This document shows, piece after piece, positions 35,391 through 47,888 of a stretch of DNA of 64,000 nt. Positions within the stretch are counted from its first letter, which is position 1, and each line of letters opens with the position of its first letter. A program made the translations under genes and the position numbers. A model generated the notes under the pieces. It was given only the letters and a program-made list of their open reading frames with translations. It had not been told where the DNA came from and did no database searches. The stretch is from Bostrychus sinensis. Its lineage: Eukaryota > Chordata > Actinopteri > Gobiiformes > Eleotridae. The stretch is taken from contig CM036247.1 in NCBI GenBank assembly GCA_020698575.1, positions 32,017,086-32,081,085 of the forward strand, given 5' to 3'.

Positions 35391-36124
35391 AATGTAAGTG
35401 TTCAGCACGTATCGATTCAATTAGGCTCTACTTGGGACTCGATGTTTTTGTGTTAGTAATATTTTGGGGCTGGATGGAAAGCTCTGGTGGGCCGCCTGTT
35501 GACTACCCCTTTGCACATATGTTTAAGCTCATCTCTGTGAGGACAAGGCCTGAGGTTGGTGCTGAAATGACAATTGCATTTTTTTTTATTACAAATGCAA
35601 CGAAATCCCTGACCACAAACACTTCATACAGTATTTAGTATAATAACTGTTTTTGTGGTGTACAATCAGCAGCTCATTTGCGTACACCAAATTTTCTTGT
35701 GTATTTGTTGTTCTCAGAGCTTTTCTCCTCAGTGCACCTGTCTCCAGAGTACTGCGTTTTACTATAAACGGCAGTATGAAGTACACAGTGTCCTCTCACA
35801 TTACACTCTGTAGCTGCAGGTGATGGAGATCTAGGTTAAACAAAAGTCTGCTTTGAAATATCTAGGTCAGTGGTGGAGATGATGAATTATTGATATTTAA
35901 ATCTCAAGTCAATACATAGTAGGAAAGTGTGAAGGAAAAGGAAAGGTAATCTTTTTTAATGTTGACATGTTTTGCTCCATTACTTTGACACAGCTGCTTT
36001 TAAGTGTCATGGTGGTCGTCCAGTTTGAACCATCAAGAAAGTGGACTAGATTTTCTCTAAGTTGTAATGTGAATCACTAACTACAGCCCTCTGCGTGTCC
36101 AGCACAAGTCCAATATCTTAATAA

Positions 36125-36365
36125 TAATAATAATAATATGGCATTAGTCTTATGCAGCGCTTTTCTAGACACTCAAATTCGCTTTAATATTTGGTGCATT
36201 ATTCATTCACACTCAATGACAGAGGTGCGGCTGCCATTTTACACCTACACATTCATACAGGCGAGGTGGGTGAAGTGTCTTGCCCAAGGACACAACGGCT
36301 TGAACCACCGACCTTAAAGTGAGTGGGTGAACGTCTCTACCAACAGAGCTACTGCTGCCCCGGCA
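36125..36365 (-). mobile_element. tRNA-derived SINE (minus strand)
   Basis: On the minus strand the head reads GCAGCAGTAGCTCTGTTGGTAGAG (36357-36334), a good A-box region. It is followed by a B-box-like region near 36310, the conserved 'gtgtccttgggcaagacactt' type stretch (36290-36270, inverted here) and a tail ending near 36130 with 'gcgctgcataagac'. The (ATA)n run at 36121-36137 abuts the tail. Confidence 0.75.
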
Positions 36366-36464
36366 CAATACAATACAGCAGGTCTATTCACAAACTCTAC
36401 TGAGCCAGATTTTGAAAACATTAAATGTTTCAAGGCCACACATTTTATTTGGCAGCAAGATGAA

Positions 36465-36487
36465 AAAAAAAAAAAAAAAAAAAAAAA
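36465..36487. repeat. poly-A tract
   Basis: About 23 A in a row. Confidence 0.85.
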
Positions 36488-36694
36488 GATAATAAATACA
36501 GGCCAGCGGCAAAGGTACTAATTACTAACTAATACTTTGGTAATACAAATCATTTGTCACTATAATAATAAACTGTTAAACTAAATTGAAGATCATTTTT
36601 TTTAAATACAAATAACCATATTTATATAGGCTATATTACTACGGTTTTTATTATGTATTTATTATTTTTTCTGGAGAATAACATTATGTACAAT

Positions 36695-36960
36695 CAGGGC
36701 TTGACATTTACTTTATTTGCTCACTGGCCACTGTGGCTATTCTTTATCAAAAGTTGCCAGCAAGAATCAGCCATGTTTGTTTAAGATACAGGTCAGCGGT
36801 GCACTGCTTATGTCCCGCCCTATGTTTGTCTGATTGGTTAATCAGCCTGTCATTGTTCCACCCATAGAAACAAAACTTATGCAAAGGGATACAAGACTAA
36901 CTTCTTTGTAAAAAATAGGAAAACAGTTTGTCTGGATGGCCAGGCTAGCAATGTGCCGCT
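36695..36960 (+). repeat. 'cttgaca' element end joined to dispersed repeat family A, copy 2
   Basis: Starts CAGGGCTTGACATTTAC with 'ctcactggccactgtggct' (36695-36743). From about 36745 it continues with family A text: 'catgtttgttt', 'ggtcagcggtgcactgcttat', 'tctgattggttaatc', 'agactaacttctttgta' and 'gtttgtctgg'. Copies 1 and 3 lack the CAGGGCTTGACA start, so two repeats may be juxtaposed here. Confidence 0.65.
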
Positions 36961-37334
36961 TTCAGACAAAATCCAGGAAGCCATAGTTTCCATAAAGAAT
37001 CCATTCCGAGATACAGTATTGTCAGTGGTCAACCTGAGGATCAAACCCATAATTTCCTGGCTCACAGGCGGGGCCGCTAACCACTCTGCCACCATGCACT
37101 GTAGCATTGATTTATCTATTTTTTTAATGCATCATCCAATCACCCAATGGTTTTGTTCAGCTCACTGTTAAAAAAGCCTTTTTTCAAAAACAAACTGAAG
37201 GACTATCATGGTTTCGTTGCAGTGAGGTGTTCTGTGAGTGTGCATGTGCATGTGAAGGTGGCCTGAATGCTAATAGGACAGTGTGAGAGGGTGACTGGAG
37301 ATGACAAGAGCGTGCACGAGCAGACAAGAGGGAC

Positions 37335-37358
37335 AGAGAGAGAGAGAGAGAGAGAGAG
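37335..37358. repeat. (AG)n microsatellite
   Basis: Twelve AG units. It is the source of the RERERE-type and SLSLSL-type artefact frames. Confidence 0.9.
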
Positions 37359-37483
37359 GGAGGAGAGGAAGGCTCGTGCACGGACATGAACTCGATGACT
37401 CGCGCTGCCAAGGACACACTTTACACCAGCGACAGAAACACACACACGTACAGCAGGGGCAGGGCTTTAACTACAATATATAC

Positions 37484-37845
37484 ACACCAATCAGCCAAGT
37501 GACTAACACATCATGGCTCCTGTTAAGTCCTCAAGAAGTAGGAAAAATGGGCAAGCTTAAGGATTTGAGCAAGTTTGACAATGGCCAAATTGTGACGGCT
37601 TTAGACACAGCTCCAAAACTGCAGCTCTTGTTGGGCGTTTATGGTCTGCAGTAGTCAGGATCTATCAAAGGTGGTCCAAGGAAGGAGCAGTGGTGGACCA
37701 GTGACAAGGTGAAGCATGCTGGGAAGTGAAGGCGAGCTACTGTACTGTAGCTAAGTTAAATGAATGCTGGATTTGATAGAAAGTTTGTTGCGTATGGCTC
37801 CATAATAGGTAGGTGGTCATAATGTTATGCCTGATCTTGGTAAAT
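37484..37845 (+). mobile_element. Tc1-like transposon, internally deleted, N-terminal transposase remnant
   Basis: The left terminus is like TACACACCAATCAGCCAAG and the right terminus carries GTGGTCATAATGTTATGCC. Inside, the plus strand starts MGKLKDLSKFDNGQIVTA and continues with a helix-turn-helix-like stretch and VVRIYQRWSK-type residues (37651-37680, frame-shifted). This is the paired-like DNA-binding domain of a Tc1 transposase. The catalytic domain is deleted. The same terminus recurs at 6898 and 37958. Confidence 0.75.
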
Positions 37846-38299
37846 ACAACTTTTTGATTTATTATTTATTCATGCATTATTATATGTTATTATTACTATT
37901 ATTTATTTGTCTATTTAATTGTAAGTATTTATTTTCTCAGTAGATAAATAGGTAATGCAGGTGGTCATAATGTTATGCTGAAGGTGAACCAGAGCCACAC
38001 CAAAAGTAACTTCCTTTGTTTTCCCAAATGTGTGATATTTTTTCCAAGATTTTAATGAAAAGTAAAGGAATTACTTAAAATCTTTACCCATGTTAAGATA
38101 TTCTTACTTTAAAATAATATTACTATAGTATAAATTAAAGTGAAATTATTATGTAAGTAGTCTTTAAAAAAAAACAATAATCCAGAATGGATGGTTGTAA
38201 AAGGCAAACCAATGCTGGGAAAAACATGTGCATCGGTCTTAGCACTTTTCCAAACCCTCAAAGCCTCTTTACATTTAGCTTCATTATTCATTCACTCCT

Positions 38300-38766
38300 C
38301 AGGGTTTGACATTAACCCTAGCCACCAGCCAAATGGGGATACATTTTTATTTTGGCTAGTGATAAAAATGCTCCCACTGCCACTTTGGTCGGGTGAATTT
38401 TACACAGATATCTTAACTTTAGAGGTTAGGTCTGAATTGATGTTGCTCTGACTTGAGTGTACACCATTTAGTTTAAAGTAATTTATGATGATTAAAGAAA
38501 GAAAAGTAATTTAAACAAAATGCACATTCACAGAGATACGATTTATTCTACCACTAGATGTAAACCTGTTATATATATATTTGATAAAACCCTGTCCATA
38601 CATGAAACCACATTTTAACATTTCTTTTAAGCTTATTGTATACTAGAAAAATATGCACAAAAACTTAACTAAAACAATTGTGGCTAGTAAAAACAATAAG
38701 TGGCCTGCAACCTTTAAGAAAGATAAACCACATTGGCCAGTAGGCAAAAAAGTAAATGTCACACTA
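38300..38766. mobile_element. hAT-like 'CAGGGTTTGACA' element
   Basis: The left end CAGGGTTTGACATTAACC with 'ctagccaccagcc' mirrors the right end 'ggccagtaggcaaaaaagta' and 'aatgtcaca'. Internal 'ggctagt' motifs occur on both sides. CAGGG is a common hAT terminus. No transposase, and the target duplication is unclear because a SINE-like tail (ctacctactgagctactgcc) follows directly. Confidence 0.55.
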
Positions 38767-39845
38767 ACACATGGGTGAATGACTCTACCTACTGAGCTAC
38801 TGCCACCCCCTCATAACTTAAAGGCTATATTATGCAAAATCAACTTCTTTTTTTCTTTTCTTTTTTTTAGCTTTCTACCATCTTATAATGTTGTTCCCTC
38901 TTTAAAAACATATGTACTCTGTTTCATTCATGCATTTTTTAGTAAACCTGTATTCTCTGGCACTGCCATTCTGCGAGCTCCAAACAGCTCAACCAATCAG
39001 TCAAGCCCATTCATTCAGTTATCAAAAACAAAACAAACACAAAATACAAAAAAAAAATACAAAAAAGTTTAAGGAAGTAAACAGCTTTTTGTCCACAGAA
39101 CTACACTCTGCTGCCCTCTGCTGGTTTCTTTGCCGAATTTCTTATAATTTTCTTTTATATATATGTTTGTTTTAAGTCAGATAATGTTTTTAAAGGTTAT
39201 AAAATGTGCAATGCTGTTCTTACCCGGCTTGCGTAACATGTTTTTGCTTTAAGTTTGGGCTCAACCTTCTCTTTGAGCTCTGAGAAAGGATTTCTTTGGT
39301 TCTATTTGTCCACACAAAAACATGTAAATGAATGTTCAAGGGTGTATGTCTGAGAACAGTGCCAGCTCAGCACATCAGAACACATCCTAATGGTTCTGTC
39401 TTTGACCGGGGCAGCGCAAAACAGACCGTCAGCGTCTGGATTCAAAAGGAAACTTTGTTAAAACGTCCTGGTAACCTTGTCCAAACTTCTGCACACAAGG
39501 ACACAAGGACTGAACAGGTGTAACATTTGCAAGTCTGGGCGACAGTGTGGACAGTTGGACAGTGACAGGAAGCGAATAATATTTCTGGGATATTATGAGC
39601 TCACAAGGTTAAAGGAGATAAATGTTGCCAATTATGTGCATTCTAACATTCTAAGATTACAAGTGAAGTTAGAATACAGTGCAATATACAAAAAGTTTCT
39701 ATAATACCAAAAGGTTGTTGGTACTTTTTGAATCCAGAAGGCCTGTGATTTTGTTTTTCTAGTTATAGTTTTTAATCACATGACTTTTGCTTTCCACTGG
39801 AGGGCAAAACAAAGATGGTAAGTATTTAGATGGTGTAAAAAAGAG

Positions 39846-40160
39846 ATGGCTTAGTAGTTAGCACTCTCGCCTCACAGCAAGAAGGTCCTGGGTTTGATTC
39901 CCGGATCATGTGGGGCCTTTTTGTGTGGAATTTGCATGTTCTCCCTGTGTCTGGGTGGGTTTCCTCTGGGTGCTCCGGTTTCCCCCATGCACAACAGGCC
40001 TCCAGCTAGGTTCTCCTGACCAGGATCCTGGTTCAAGATCTGGAGAAGGGTCTCTGGGCACTGCACCGTGACTGCCCACTGCTCCTGCCCCAGCAGAAGT
40101 GAAGGATGGGGCAAATGTAGAGAACAAATTTCTCTATGGGGACAATAAAGTCTACCTTAA
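39846..40160 (+). mobile_element. tRNA-derived SINE, full-length
   Basis: The A-box region TGGCTTAGTAGTTAGCACTC and the B-box region GGGTTTGATTCCCGG are spaced as in a tRNA. A body with 'ggaatttgcatgttctccc', 'tttcctctgggtgctccgg' and 'ctggagaagggtctctgggc' follows, ending 'ggggacaataaagtctacc'. This is the most complete copy of the family also at 2930-3166 and 20078-20240. Open frames on the minus strand here are artefacts. Confidence 0.75.
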
Positions 40161-40989
40161 TCTTAGAGAATAAAAGAGAAAAAAAAGTAACTGGTTGCTT
40201 TTGGTGTTCAAACAAACAAAGACAATGGAGGGTGCTCTTGGGAACATGGGACAAAACAAAAGTGGAGACCAGGGCACTCCAAAAAAGTGATAACAACATG
40301 AGGAAGTATAGTTTAAAAGGCCTTTATTTTAAAGGTCAAATCATTAAAAAGCCAACATGTTTCAAACCTACTAGTATTTAACTGGCCTGACAACTCACAC
40401 AACTACAATATGGACTAAAGCTACAAATATTGGGGACCTGTGACCCATACGAGGCAGCACTGCTCTGTTTGAGCCGCTGGCAACAGCCAGGTCGCCACCA
40501 GAGCGCTGGACCTCAGAAGCCTGTCTCCCTGCCGTGAAGCAAGCTTGTAAACACACCCAAAGTTATTTTTTCACTTGGGGTGGCGTATGAGAGAGGGATT
40601 TTGTTTTTCATTATAAAATCCTGCATAAAACCTCCTACATCACCCAGCGACTTAAAGGGCATCTGGCCTAAAAATGTGCCAAATCACAGTGCGACAGGAA
40701 GGGTTTGCTGTGGCAACTGCAGCTCGTTCTGTTAAAAACAAAGTCACACTGTAAACTTAAACTCCTGAATCATATCAGTGACTCGAGTGCATCATTACTT
40801 CCCTAGCTAAGTCCATTTTTAAAATTCTTAGTTTTGTCTACAGACTTTACCACAGCATGGTTCCCAGACAACTGTTGTCTATGAGTTGGAAATGTTTTTT
40901 TTTAATGTTCTTAGTGTCTATTCATCACTTTTGTTTTCATGCATCAATTTATTCTAGTGCTATAGAGATAATATTATGTATTTGGCATT

Positions 40990-41640
40990 TGTCATTTGGA
41001 TTTAATTGACATGGGTTTATGTTCCTATACAATGTTTAACAAGCCTGATTTTAGCTCTGTGGTGCAGCGGAGCTTTAGCTTTGCACCTTTTGCACAAATT
41101 GCTCCCCATTATCTCTGCCCTTGTGTGGCCGCCTGATTTCATGGGCCATAAGCCGCAGCTGTGGTGTATAATTCTGAGCGGTTCAGATAACGCACATAAA
41201 CCTGTCGCCTTCTCTGTCTGCTCTTTAAATCATAGTAACTGGCCATAAATAATAACTGAGCTATACACCATATGATGTTTAGACATATTACAGGGCTAAT
41301 TACATAGACTTTCCTGCTAAAAAACACTGAAGAAAACCACCAAACAGTATCAAATTGCAGCACATGAAGTCATTGTGCAGCAGTAATGGCCACACCAGTG
41401 TCAGGGTTGGGACAGTGTGCGGTTAGAGACACCAACAGACTCCAGCCGCTGTCTGCCTGGGCCAACACAAACACAGGCAGAGCAACCCTTAACCACCGTT
41501 TGAGCCTATAATGAAATCCAAAGAAGCACATTATGGTGGCCAGTGTCAGAGGATGTGTGTGGTTGCCATGGAGACGGGGGGGAGGAGGAGGATGCAGAAG
41601 AGGAGGTGGGATGGAGAGAAAGAACCACATCAGTGTTGAG
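40990..41640. promoter_or_regulatory. candidate regulatory block in intron 1
   Basis: A repeat-free, relatively GC-rich stretch with a phased mix of motifs (for example 'gccataagccgcagctgtgg') and an X-box-like palindrome near its right end. No open frame looks like an exon. Regulatory function is inferred only from composition and lack of repeats. Confidence 0.25.
41562..41575. promoter_or_regulatory. RFX-type X-box, one mismatch
   Basis: GTTGCCATGGAGAC differs at one position from the palindrome at 31547-31560. Confidence 0.35.
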
Positions 41641-41966
41641 CATTATTATTCTAATCAGATACTGTGTGGTATAATTTCCTTCACCAATGTTTTAACCACT
41701 GTTGGCTGGAAATGCAAGCTAGCTGTTCAGCATGTTTCATTGACCTTTGACCTCACAGGCACAAAAAAATAGCTATGTTGGATACTAAAAAGGAATAGGG
41801 TCATTGATCAAGCATTTAGATAACATGTAAATGGAGAATTCTAGATATCTCATATTGAAGAAACCTGATTTGGAATACCAGAGAGTCTATGTTTTGGTTG
41901 GGAGATTTGGAAGTTGAACAGCCCACGCAGACACCAGGTGAACACTGTCAGCTTTCCGCAAACATA

Positions 41967-42357
41967 CACTATATTGCCAAAAGTATCTGCTCACCCACCC
42001 AAATAACTGAATTCAGGTGTTCCAATCACTTCCATGGCCACAGGTGTATACACTCAAGCACCCAGGCATGCAGCTTTATGAAAAAATTTGTGGAAAAGTT
42101 TGAGGATGGCCACTTCCTGTTCCAACACACGCAAAGCACGGTCCATAAAGACATGGATGAGTGACTTTGGTGTGGAAGAAGTTGACTGGGATGCGCAGAG
42201 TCCTGATCTCAACCCAGTAGAACACCTTTGGGATGAATTAGAGCGGAGACCTTCTCGTCCAACATCAGTGTCTGACCTCACGAATCCACTTCTGGAAGAA
42301 TGGTCAAAAATTCTCATAAACACTCTTAAACCTTGGGGAAGAGTTGAAGCTGCATAA
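41967..42357 (+). mobile_element. Tc1-like transposon, internally deleted
   Basis: Preceded by TA and starting CACTATATTGCCAAAAGTAT, the terminus of a widespread fish Tc1 family. The 5' region through 'ggcatgcagctttatg' is kept. After a deletion the C-terminal transposase follows: EVDWDAQSPDLNPVEHLWDE (about 42176-42238), then LLEEWSKILINTL. The right terminal repeat is lost. The short open frame at 42088-42357 spans the deletion joint and is not a functional protein. Confidence 0.85.
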
Positions 42358-42424
42358 ATGCATATAAACTATTTTACAGCTGGTCAGTCCAAAATATTGT
42401 TGGTTTCAAGCATTTTATAAATAA

Positions 42425-42680
42425 TGGACTATGGACAAAGGACAAAGGACTAACCAATAAGATCCCCTCTGACCATTAACAGACTGAACCTTAAATACTT
42501 GCTTAGGATCATTTAAAGACGGACTTGGTGCAGGCAGTGGCATAGACTGAAATACAAGAGTGCAAAAGATGGCAAATTACCTCAATCACCAAAGATGCAG
42601 AGGACAGGGATAGATGGAGAAAGATGATTCACTATGACAACCCTTAAAGTGAACAGCCAAAAGAATTAGTCTCAGTACTC
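42425..42680 (+). mobile_element. LINE 3' end fragment
   Basis: Plus-strand text encodes EDRDRWRKMIHYDNP, then ends 'gtgaacagccaaaagaatta'. The DRxRWR motif followed by this tail is the C-terminal end of a fish LINE ORF2. The same tail is at 34066-34122. Confidence 0.55.
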
Positions 42681-43376
42681 AAGTTACATAGTAGGACATG
42701 TAGTCATTTTAAACATTTGCAAAGGATCATGCAGCACATCAAATCTAGCCACATCTTTTCTATCTGGACCTGTTACGAGTGCTGTTGATTTAGCTCAGTG
42801 GTGCCTTGACCGGAATTAAAACTTGGCTCAAAACCCTGAGCTGCAGATATGTGTCAGGAGGCCATGAGGAGGAGGCTGAGTAACACTGAGCAGAGACCTA
42901 CACAGTGTACAGAGCCAATAATCCTGTGCATGCACCTCTGTGTGGGGGGAGGAGCTGCAGCATATTGAATGTAGTAGAAAAGATTAGTGGTGATAGTAGG
43001 GGGTTTTGCCCAAGGTTACTCTGCTGTCTGTGCACCAGATCTGCCAAGCCATTTTTATGAAAATCCACCTGAGTTTGACCAGCCCTCTATATGCTCGACT
43101 GCAGAAATAATGACTAAATTCTGTTGAAGAGCTGTATTGGACATGTTTACTTGTCTGCCGTGTGTCATAGGAAGTCTTATTATGAAAGAGCTGGGCTATG
43201 ATTCACCATTTCTGACCCAAATATGGCTGTCAAATCTCTTGTGTTTTGGTTGATTGATTCAAATTGCTGTTGGTTTAAATCATTACCCTACTAAACCATA
43301 ATACCAAACTTAAATTCTGATGATAACCAAGAATTTTCAAAGAGCCCTAGAAGCTCTGTCTATATACTGTATGTAT

Positions 43377-44040
43377 TGGGGCTGGGAGAGATGGCTAAAT
43401 AATAAAAAATAAAAAATCTAGATTTTTTTCCCCCCATTCTCAGCTGATTTCAAATTGATTTTTTTTTTTTCTCTTGTTGGCTGACAAAAAAACAAATTAA
43501 ATGTAGGTTAATTGTTTTTAAATGAGATTATTGCATAGTTACATATTTTTATTTGAGCTATAGTATATATTCTAAATGTCTACAAGGCAGCAGGAAAGTG
43601 CATTACTCTACAGTGACATTAGTGAAGCCCTCTGCTTCTTAAGACCAGGTCTATTATAATACATATACACCATTATACGCCATAGAGGCCTTTAAAAACA
43701 TGCTAACTCCACAGCATGTGGCTAATTAGCATACATAAACAAAGGTATGTTACTGCTGTTGCTGCTGCATGCACTACACTGTTTGTTTTGGCCAAATTAC
43801 TGCCACATCTAAATGAAGGCATTACTAAATGACTCCTTTCTCTGTGATTATTAGTGTTTTAAGCATGTGCAGAGTCTCTACGGTCAGTAATTACGCTGCT
43901 CTGTGTGCTAGCAGTACCATTAGCCACAGCAGAGGAAACTTTTTACTTATAAAACAGATTTTACGCTTTGATTATTTTTGACATGTCCAAAATTAAAAAT
44001 GCCAATTAATCAAATTGATTCGATGTATCGCCCAACCCTA
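43377..44040. mobile_element. hAT-type non-autonomous transposon with perfect 8-bp target duplication
   Basis: The left end TGGGGCTGGGAGAGATGG and the right end, reverse-complemented, TAGGGTTGGGCGATACATCG are flanked by the identical octamer GTATGTAT (43369-43376 and 44041-44048). Length is 664 bp, AT-rich, with no transposase. Partial relatives begin at 2228 and near 14149 (AGGGGTGGGCGATAAAT). Confidence 0.8.
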
Positions 44041-44049
44041 GTATGTATT

Positions 44050-47000
44050 CCGACATTGTGTAAACTGTACTGAAAATAATGTGCCTGTAGTAATTTGAGC
44101 CAGTCACATACAAAAATATAAAAAAGTAACATAAAAAAGTAACTTTGGTTTCCAGTGGCAGAGTATAGCACAGCAAGAGGTAGGGCTCGGTACAAAACAT
44201 TAATACATTTGTGGTACTTGCCAAAAAGCTACAGTAGGTCGTGCTATTGAAAAAAATGTATTCTTTCTGTACCACATTTCAGTACCTTGAGACAGTGCAG
44301 TGCTCATCTTCGTCCATACTTTGTTCTTAACATTAAACAGGTCACAGGCTGTAGGGTCTGTCTCTGCCTTTGAGCGTCTCGTTTATAAATATTAATACAT
44401 GATCCCTTTAAGCATGTATTAATATTTCTTAAACAATAATGTAGATCAAGGAATTTGGGTTTGTCGTCACAGAGTTGTTTTATTTCACAACTGACACTTA
44501 ATCTAAACTAAAAACAGTATTCAGTGAAACATCATATGGCATTACTGCTCTCTGAGCATGTGCACTATGTGTGTAAAATACACAGAAAAGGATCTGTTTT
44601 ATGAGATACCAGTGACAACCTAAAAAGGCTGCAAGACAGAAGATCAAGAACAAGCCACTTTACCTTTTAAATCCAACTGGGTGAACTTAAGCCATGAAGT
44701 TCCAGCTATGACAATATAATAAATAAAATAAAAATAGTGCACTGAAAGGACATGTTTAGGTCAGTGTGCCCAAATCATCACAAAGCTCCAGATGTGCACA
44801 GCAGGTACGGCACACTCCTTTTGAAGGCTTCCAAATTACATTCAGATCCATATTTAATCTCCAAACACAATAAACACAAAATCCTTCTTTTTCCCAGCGT
44901 CACCTTGGACAGAACTGACACACCAGTCTAAAAGTGAGCCAGGTTGGGTTAAAATTGAAGCACTGAACTGACTTTAGCTTCTATGGGTGTCAGTGATGTG
45001 ACAGTGGCATTTTGTGGAGTAGTGTGCCCGCATTGGGTTGAATAAATGACATTTTGTTTCATACAGGTCAGTGTTTCTCAAACTGTGGTAGAGGTTTTAT
45101 GGGTGGTATGTGAGCTCTTTCTAGTGGTAGTCTACTAAGGAGTTTCATGTTTGTTTGTTGTTTGTTTTTTTGGTGTTTTTTTTGTTTTGTTTTTTGATGG
45201 ATACAGGTGAGTGTAGTTACATTTACTACTGAAATAGTCCTTGTTTTAGGTCGGCTCTAGCTGAGGCCTGAATTTGTTATGGTTTACATCTGCTTTGGAC
45301 CTGGTTTAGACTGGGTTAGAGGCCTAGTCCTGGTTTAATCCATGCTCGGTTATGTTTTTTTAAGACTTTATCACTATTTTTTGCTTTTTGGGCCAGGATA
45401 GTCTAGATTTAGGCTCCATATAGGTCCACAAATATAGGTCAAAATGTCAAAATGTTGAATCACAGCACCTATGGCATACAAAGAAAATTGACCACCAACA
45501 GAATTCAAAGGACAAAAAAGAGCAACTTTTACCATTTAAACCATACACTAACCTTTTGCTATAGACTATTTACAGTCATATGACAAATTTTTTATTGGCA
45601 TCATGGTTGCCATAAACTCAGTACAGTAGAAAGCATAAAGTGTGATAGTAGGTCATTGTAGGTAAAGGCAAAAAAAAATAAATAAACAGGCTTTGAACAA
45701 TGTGATCACTGATATTGGTCGACCAATATTTACATTTTTTAGATCGTCCGATTCTTACACAATTATAGGTTTTCTCTAACAAAAAACATCTTTAACTGTT
45801 CTCACTGTCAATCCTAACAGGTTTGTTTCCATTTTAATAAGCATTACTAAAACAAATGGCTATATCCCCAAAATCGTCAATGTTTATTGGCCATTGGCTG
45901 CTCTGAATTTTAAAAATTGGTATCAACATTGACCATAGAAAACCCATAACGGATGAGCTCTAATCACTGCCCTGTTGTACTGGAAGTCATGAGTCCCATA
46001 ACTTACAATCCAGCAATGGTTTTATTTTTGAGATTTTTGTCAGGACAGAGCACCCAAAAAGCAGAGAAAACCTTTGTATGGATACGAGGAGAAAACGAGA
46101 ATTAAGCTGAGCGAAGGGTCACACAGAAGTCAGCCGTACTTTTTTTTTTTACAAAGCTTTATTCCAAAATGTAGGGGAACTCAGGAACAGAGTTGGCTTG
46201 TTTCGGTTTTAGACGATCTACTCACTGGAGACCAAATCAATCATAAGTTGCCATCCTTTTGCAACCATGACCAAAAGATTAAGGTGGCAACTGAACCGTA
46301 GTGCAGCTGCTGTAGTGTGCACAGAACTGTCCACACTGAACTGAAAAAGCACCCAGTCGTCTTCCTCACTGTTTACTCTCCTGCCCCCCTGCCCCCCTCT
46401 GTGTGTATCAGAATGTGCGTCCAGCTCCTCCTCATGAATTATTCAGCAGCTCGCCCCTAATCCTCGTCTTTGTGTAGCGGCTCTGGGGGAGGCCGTTTAC
46501 TGCAAATACATCACCGCTATTTTTCTTCCTTTATTTATTTTTTTTTTTTTGGCAGATCACGTCGGGAGCAGTGCTGTTCTTCCATGTGGCGTTTTTGTGA
46601 CCTGGTTTTGCCACCGTAACACTCCATTGGTATTCCTTTAGTGTGTGTAGGGCGGAGTTTGTGATGTCTTAATGCAACGGTATGCCATTTTCCATACCAT
46701 TATGTGTATGATAATGAACACTGTTTTTAGCTTTTTCACTGCATTTAGCTCTTGTCTTGTGTAGAGCACTGACAATGATCATCAGTTTTCCTTTCTGTTA
46801 CCATGGCATCCATTACATCCACTTTTTAAAGGCCTAAAAATATATCTTGATTTGCATGACCCCTCATTCATTCCATTTGCAGCACATATTGCCTTCAAAT
46901 AGCCCCAAATTCACTTTTTCTATTGCGTTTTATGTATTTGAATATGACTTCTGATTTTTGCCATGTCCTGTGTTCTTTGTTGAGACAGTGCCAGACAACA

Positions 47001-47680
47001 AAGGCTTCTGAAGCTTAAATCTTCATTCTGACCTAATTCAGGCTGATGCCAGTCTTGGCCCCCCCTGTGGAACAGACCCCTACTGTTCAGCACTGGATCT
47101 GCACACAGTTGTAACTCAGCAGTGCATGGAGATTGGATTTGGACGTCCTAAAGGAGTCAGGTATTAACCGGTTCAGTTTTGTTGGTTGAGAGAATCCAGT
47201 GTTATAATAACATTTTTTAGAAATTCTATATTAAAAAAAAAGAAAAGAAAAGAAAGAGGGATTCTGTTACTGAAATGATCTGACAGTTTAGTTTTATTTA
47301 TAGGAACAGTAAACAGTAAAAAAAAAAATTGTTGGAAAGCCAAAAGTAATATTATATTCACTTAAATATCTGCATATAACTTTCATTTATAAAATATGTA
47401 GACACATAATCTACCCTAAAATATTTTGTGTTGCAACATATTATGATGCACTAATACAAAACATTAACATTAGTAAAATAATACAAAAATAATATTAAAA
47501 TACCAGTGGTTGGTATAAAATGTATTATTAAAATTGGTTGAATTTCCTTTTTTTTTTTTTTTAAGTGTAAAGCAATGAAGTACATGATGAAGTATTTACC
47601 ATGTGTTCTGCAACATTTACATTTTCAGCAGGTTTGACATTTTTTTCAGTGTATTGTGTCAAATCCATTCCTACTTTGTT
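44050..47680. other. gene-less intronic DNA with scattered repeat traces
   Basis: At 45066 CAGTGTTTCTCAAACTGTGG resembles a hAT-derived terminus without a partner. At 45230-45350 there is a minus-orientation 'ctggtttag' patch. At 46066-46140 a fragment matches 56065-56165 in inverse orientation. Around 46400-46520 is a repeat-free block with 'tcatgaattattcagcagc', possibly conserved. No exon was recognised. Confidence 0.45.
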
Positions 47681-47689
47681 AATGTAGCC

Positions 47690-47888
47690 CAGTAGTTCTC
47701 GACTGGTCTGAACTCTGAACACTTTATCCCTGATTTTTATTGTGAGTCACTTTTTTCTGAGTTATTTTACAACCTTTTTGGCATGTGTTATAAAGTCTGT
47801 TTGACCATTAAAACAATATGTAGGCTTCAAATAATAATTTATTCAGCTTTTTACTTCTGGGTCCTGTCCCACCAGTTGAGAATCACTG
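47690..47888. mobile_element. 199-bp hAT-type miniature element
   Basis: Left CAGTAGTTCTCGACTGGTC and right, reverse-complemented, CAGTGATTCTCAACTGGTGG. The flanking octamers ATGTAGCC (47682-47689) and CTGTAGTC (47889-47896) agree at 6 of 8 positions. A right-end fragment of the same family is at about 13645-13680. Confidence 0.7.

Noticed and set aside
42088..42357. 89-codon plus-strand frame that could be called a small gene.
   Set aside because: It spans the deletion joint of a Tc1-like element and ends with the transposase C-terminus.
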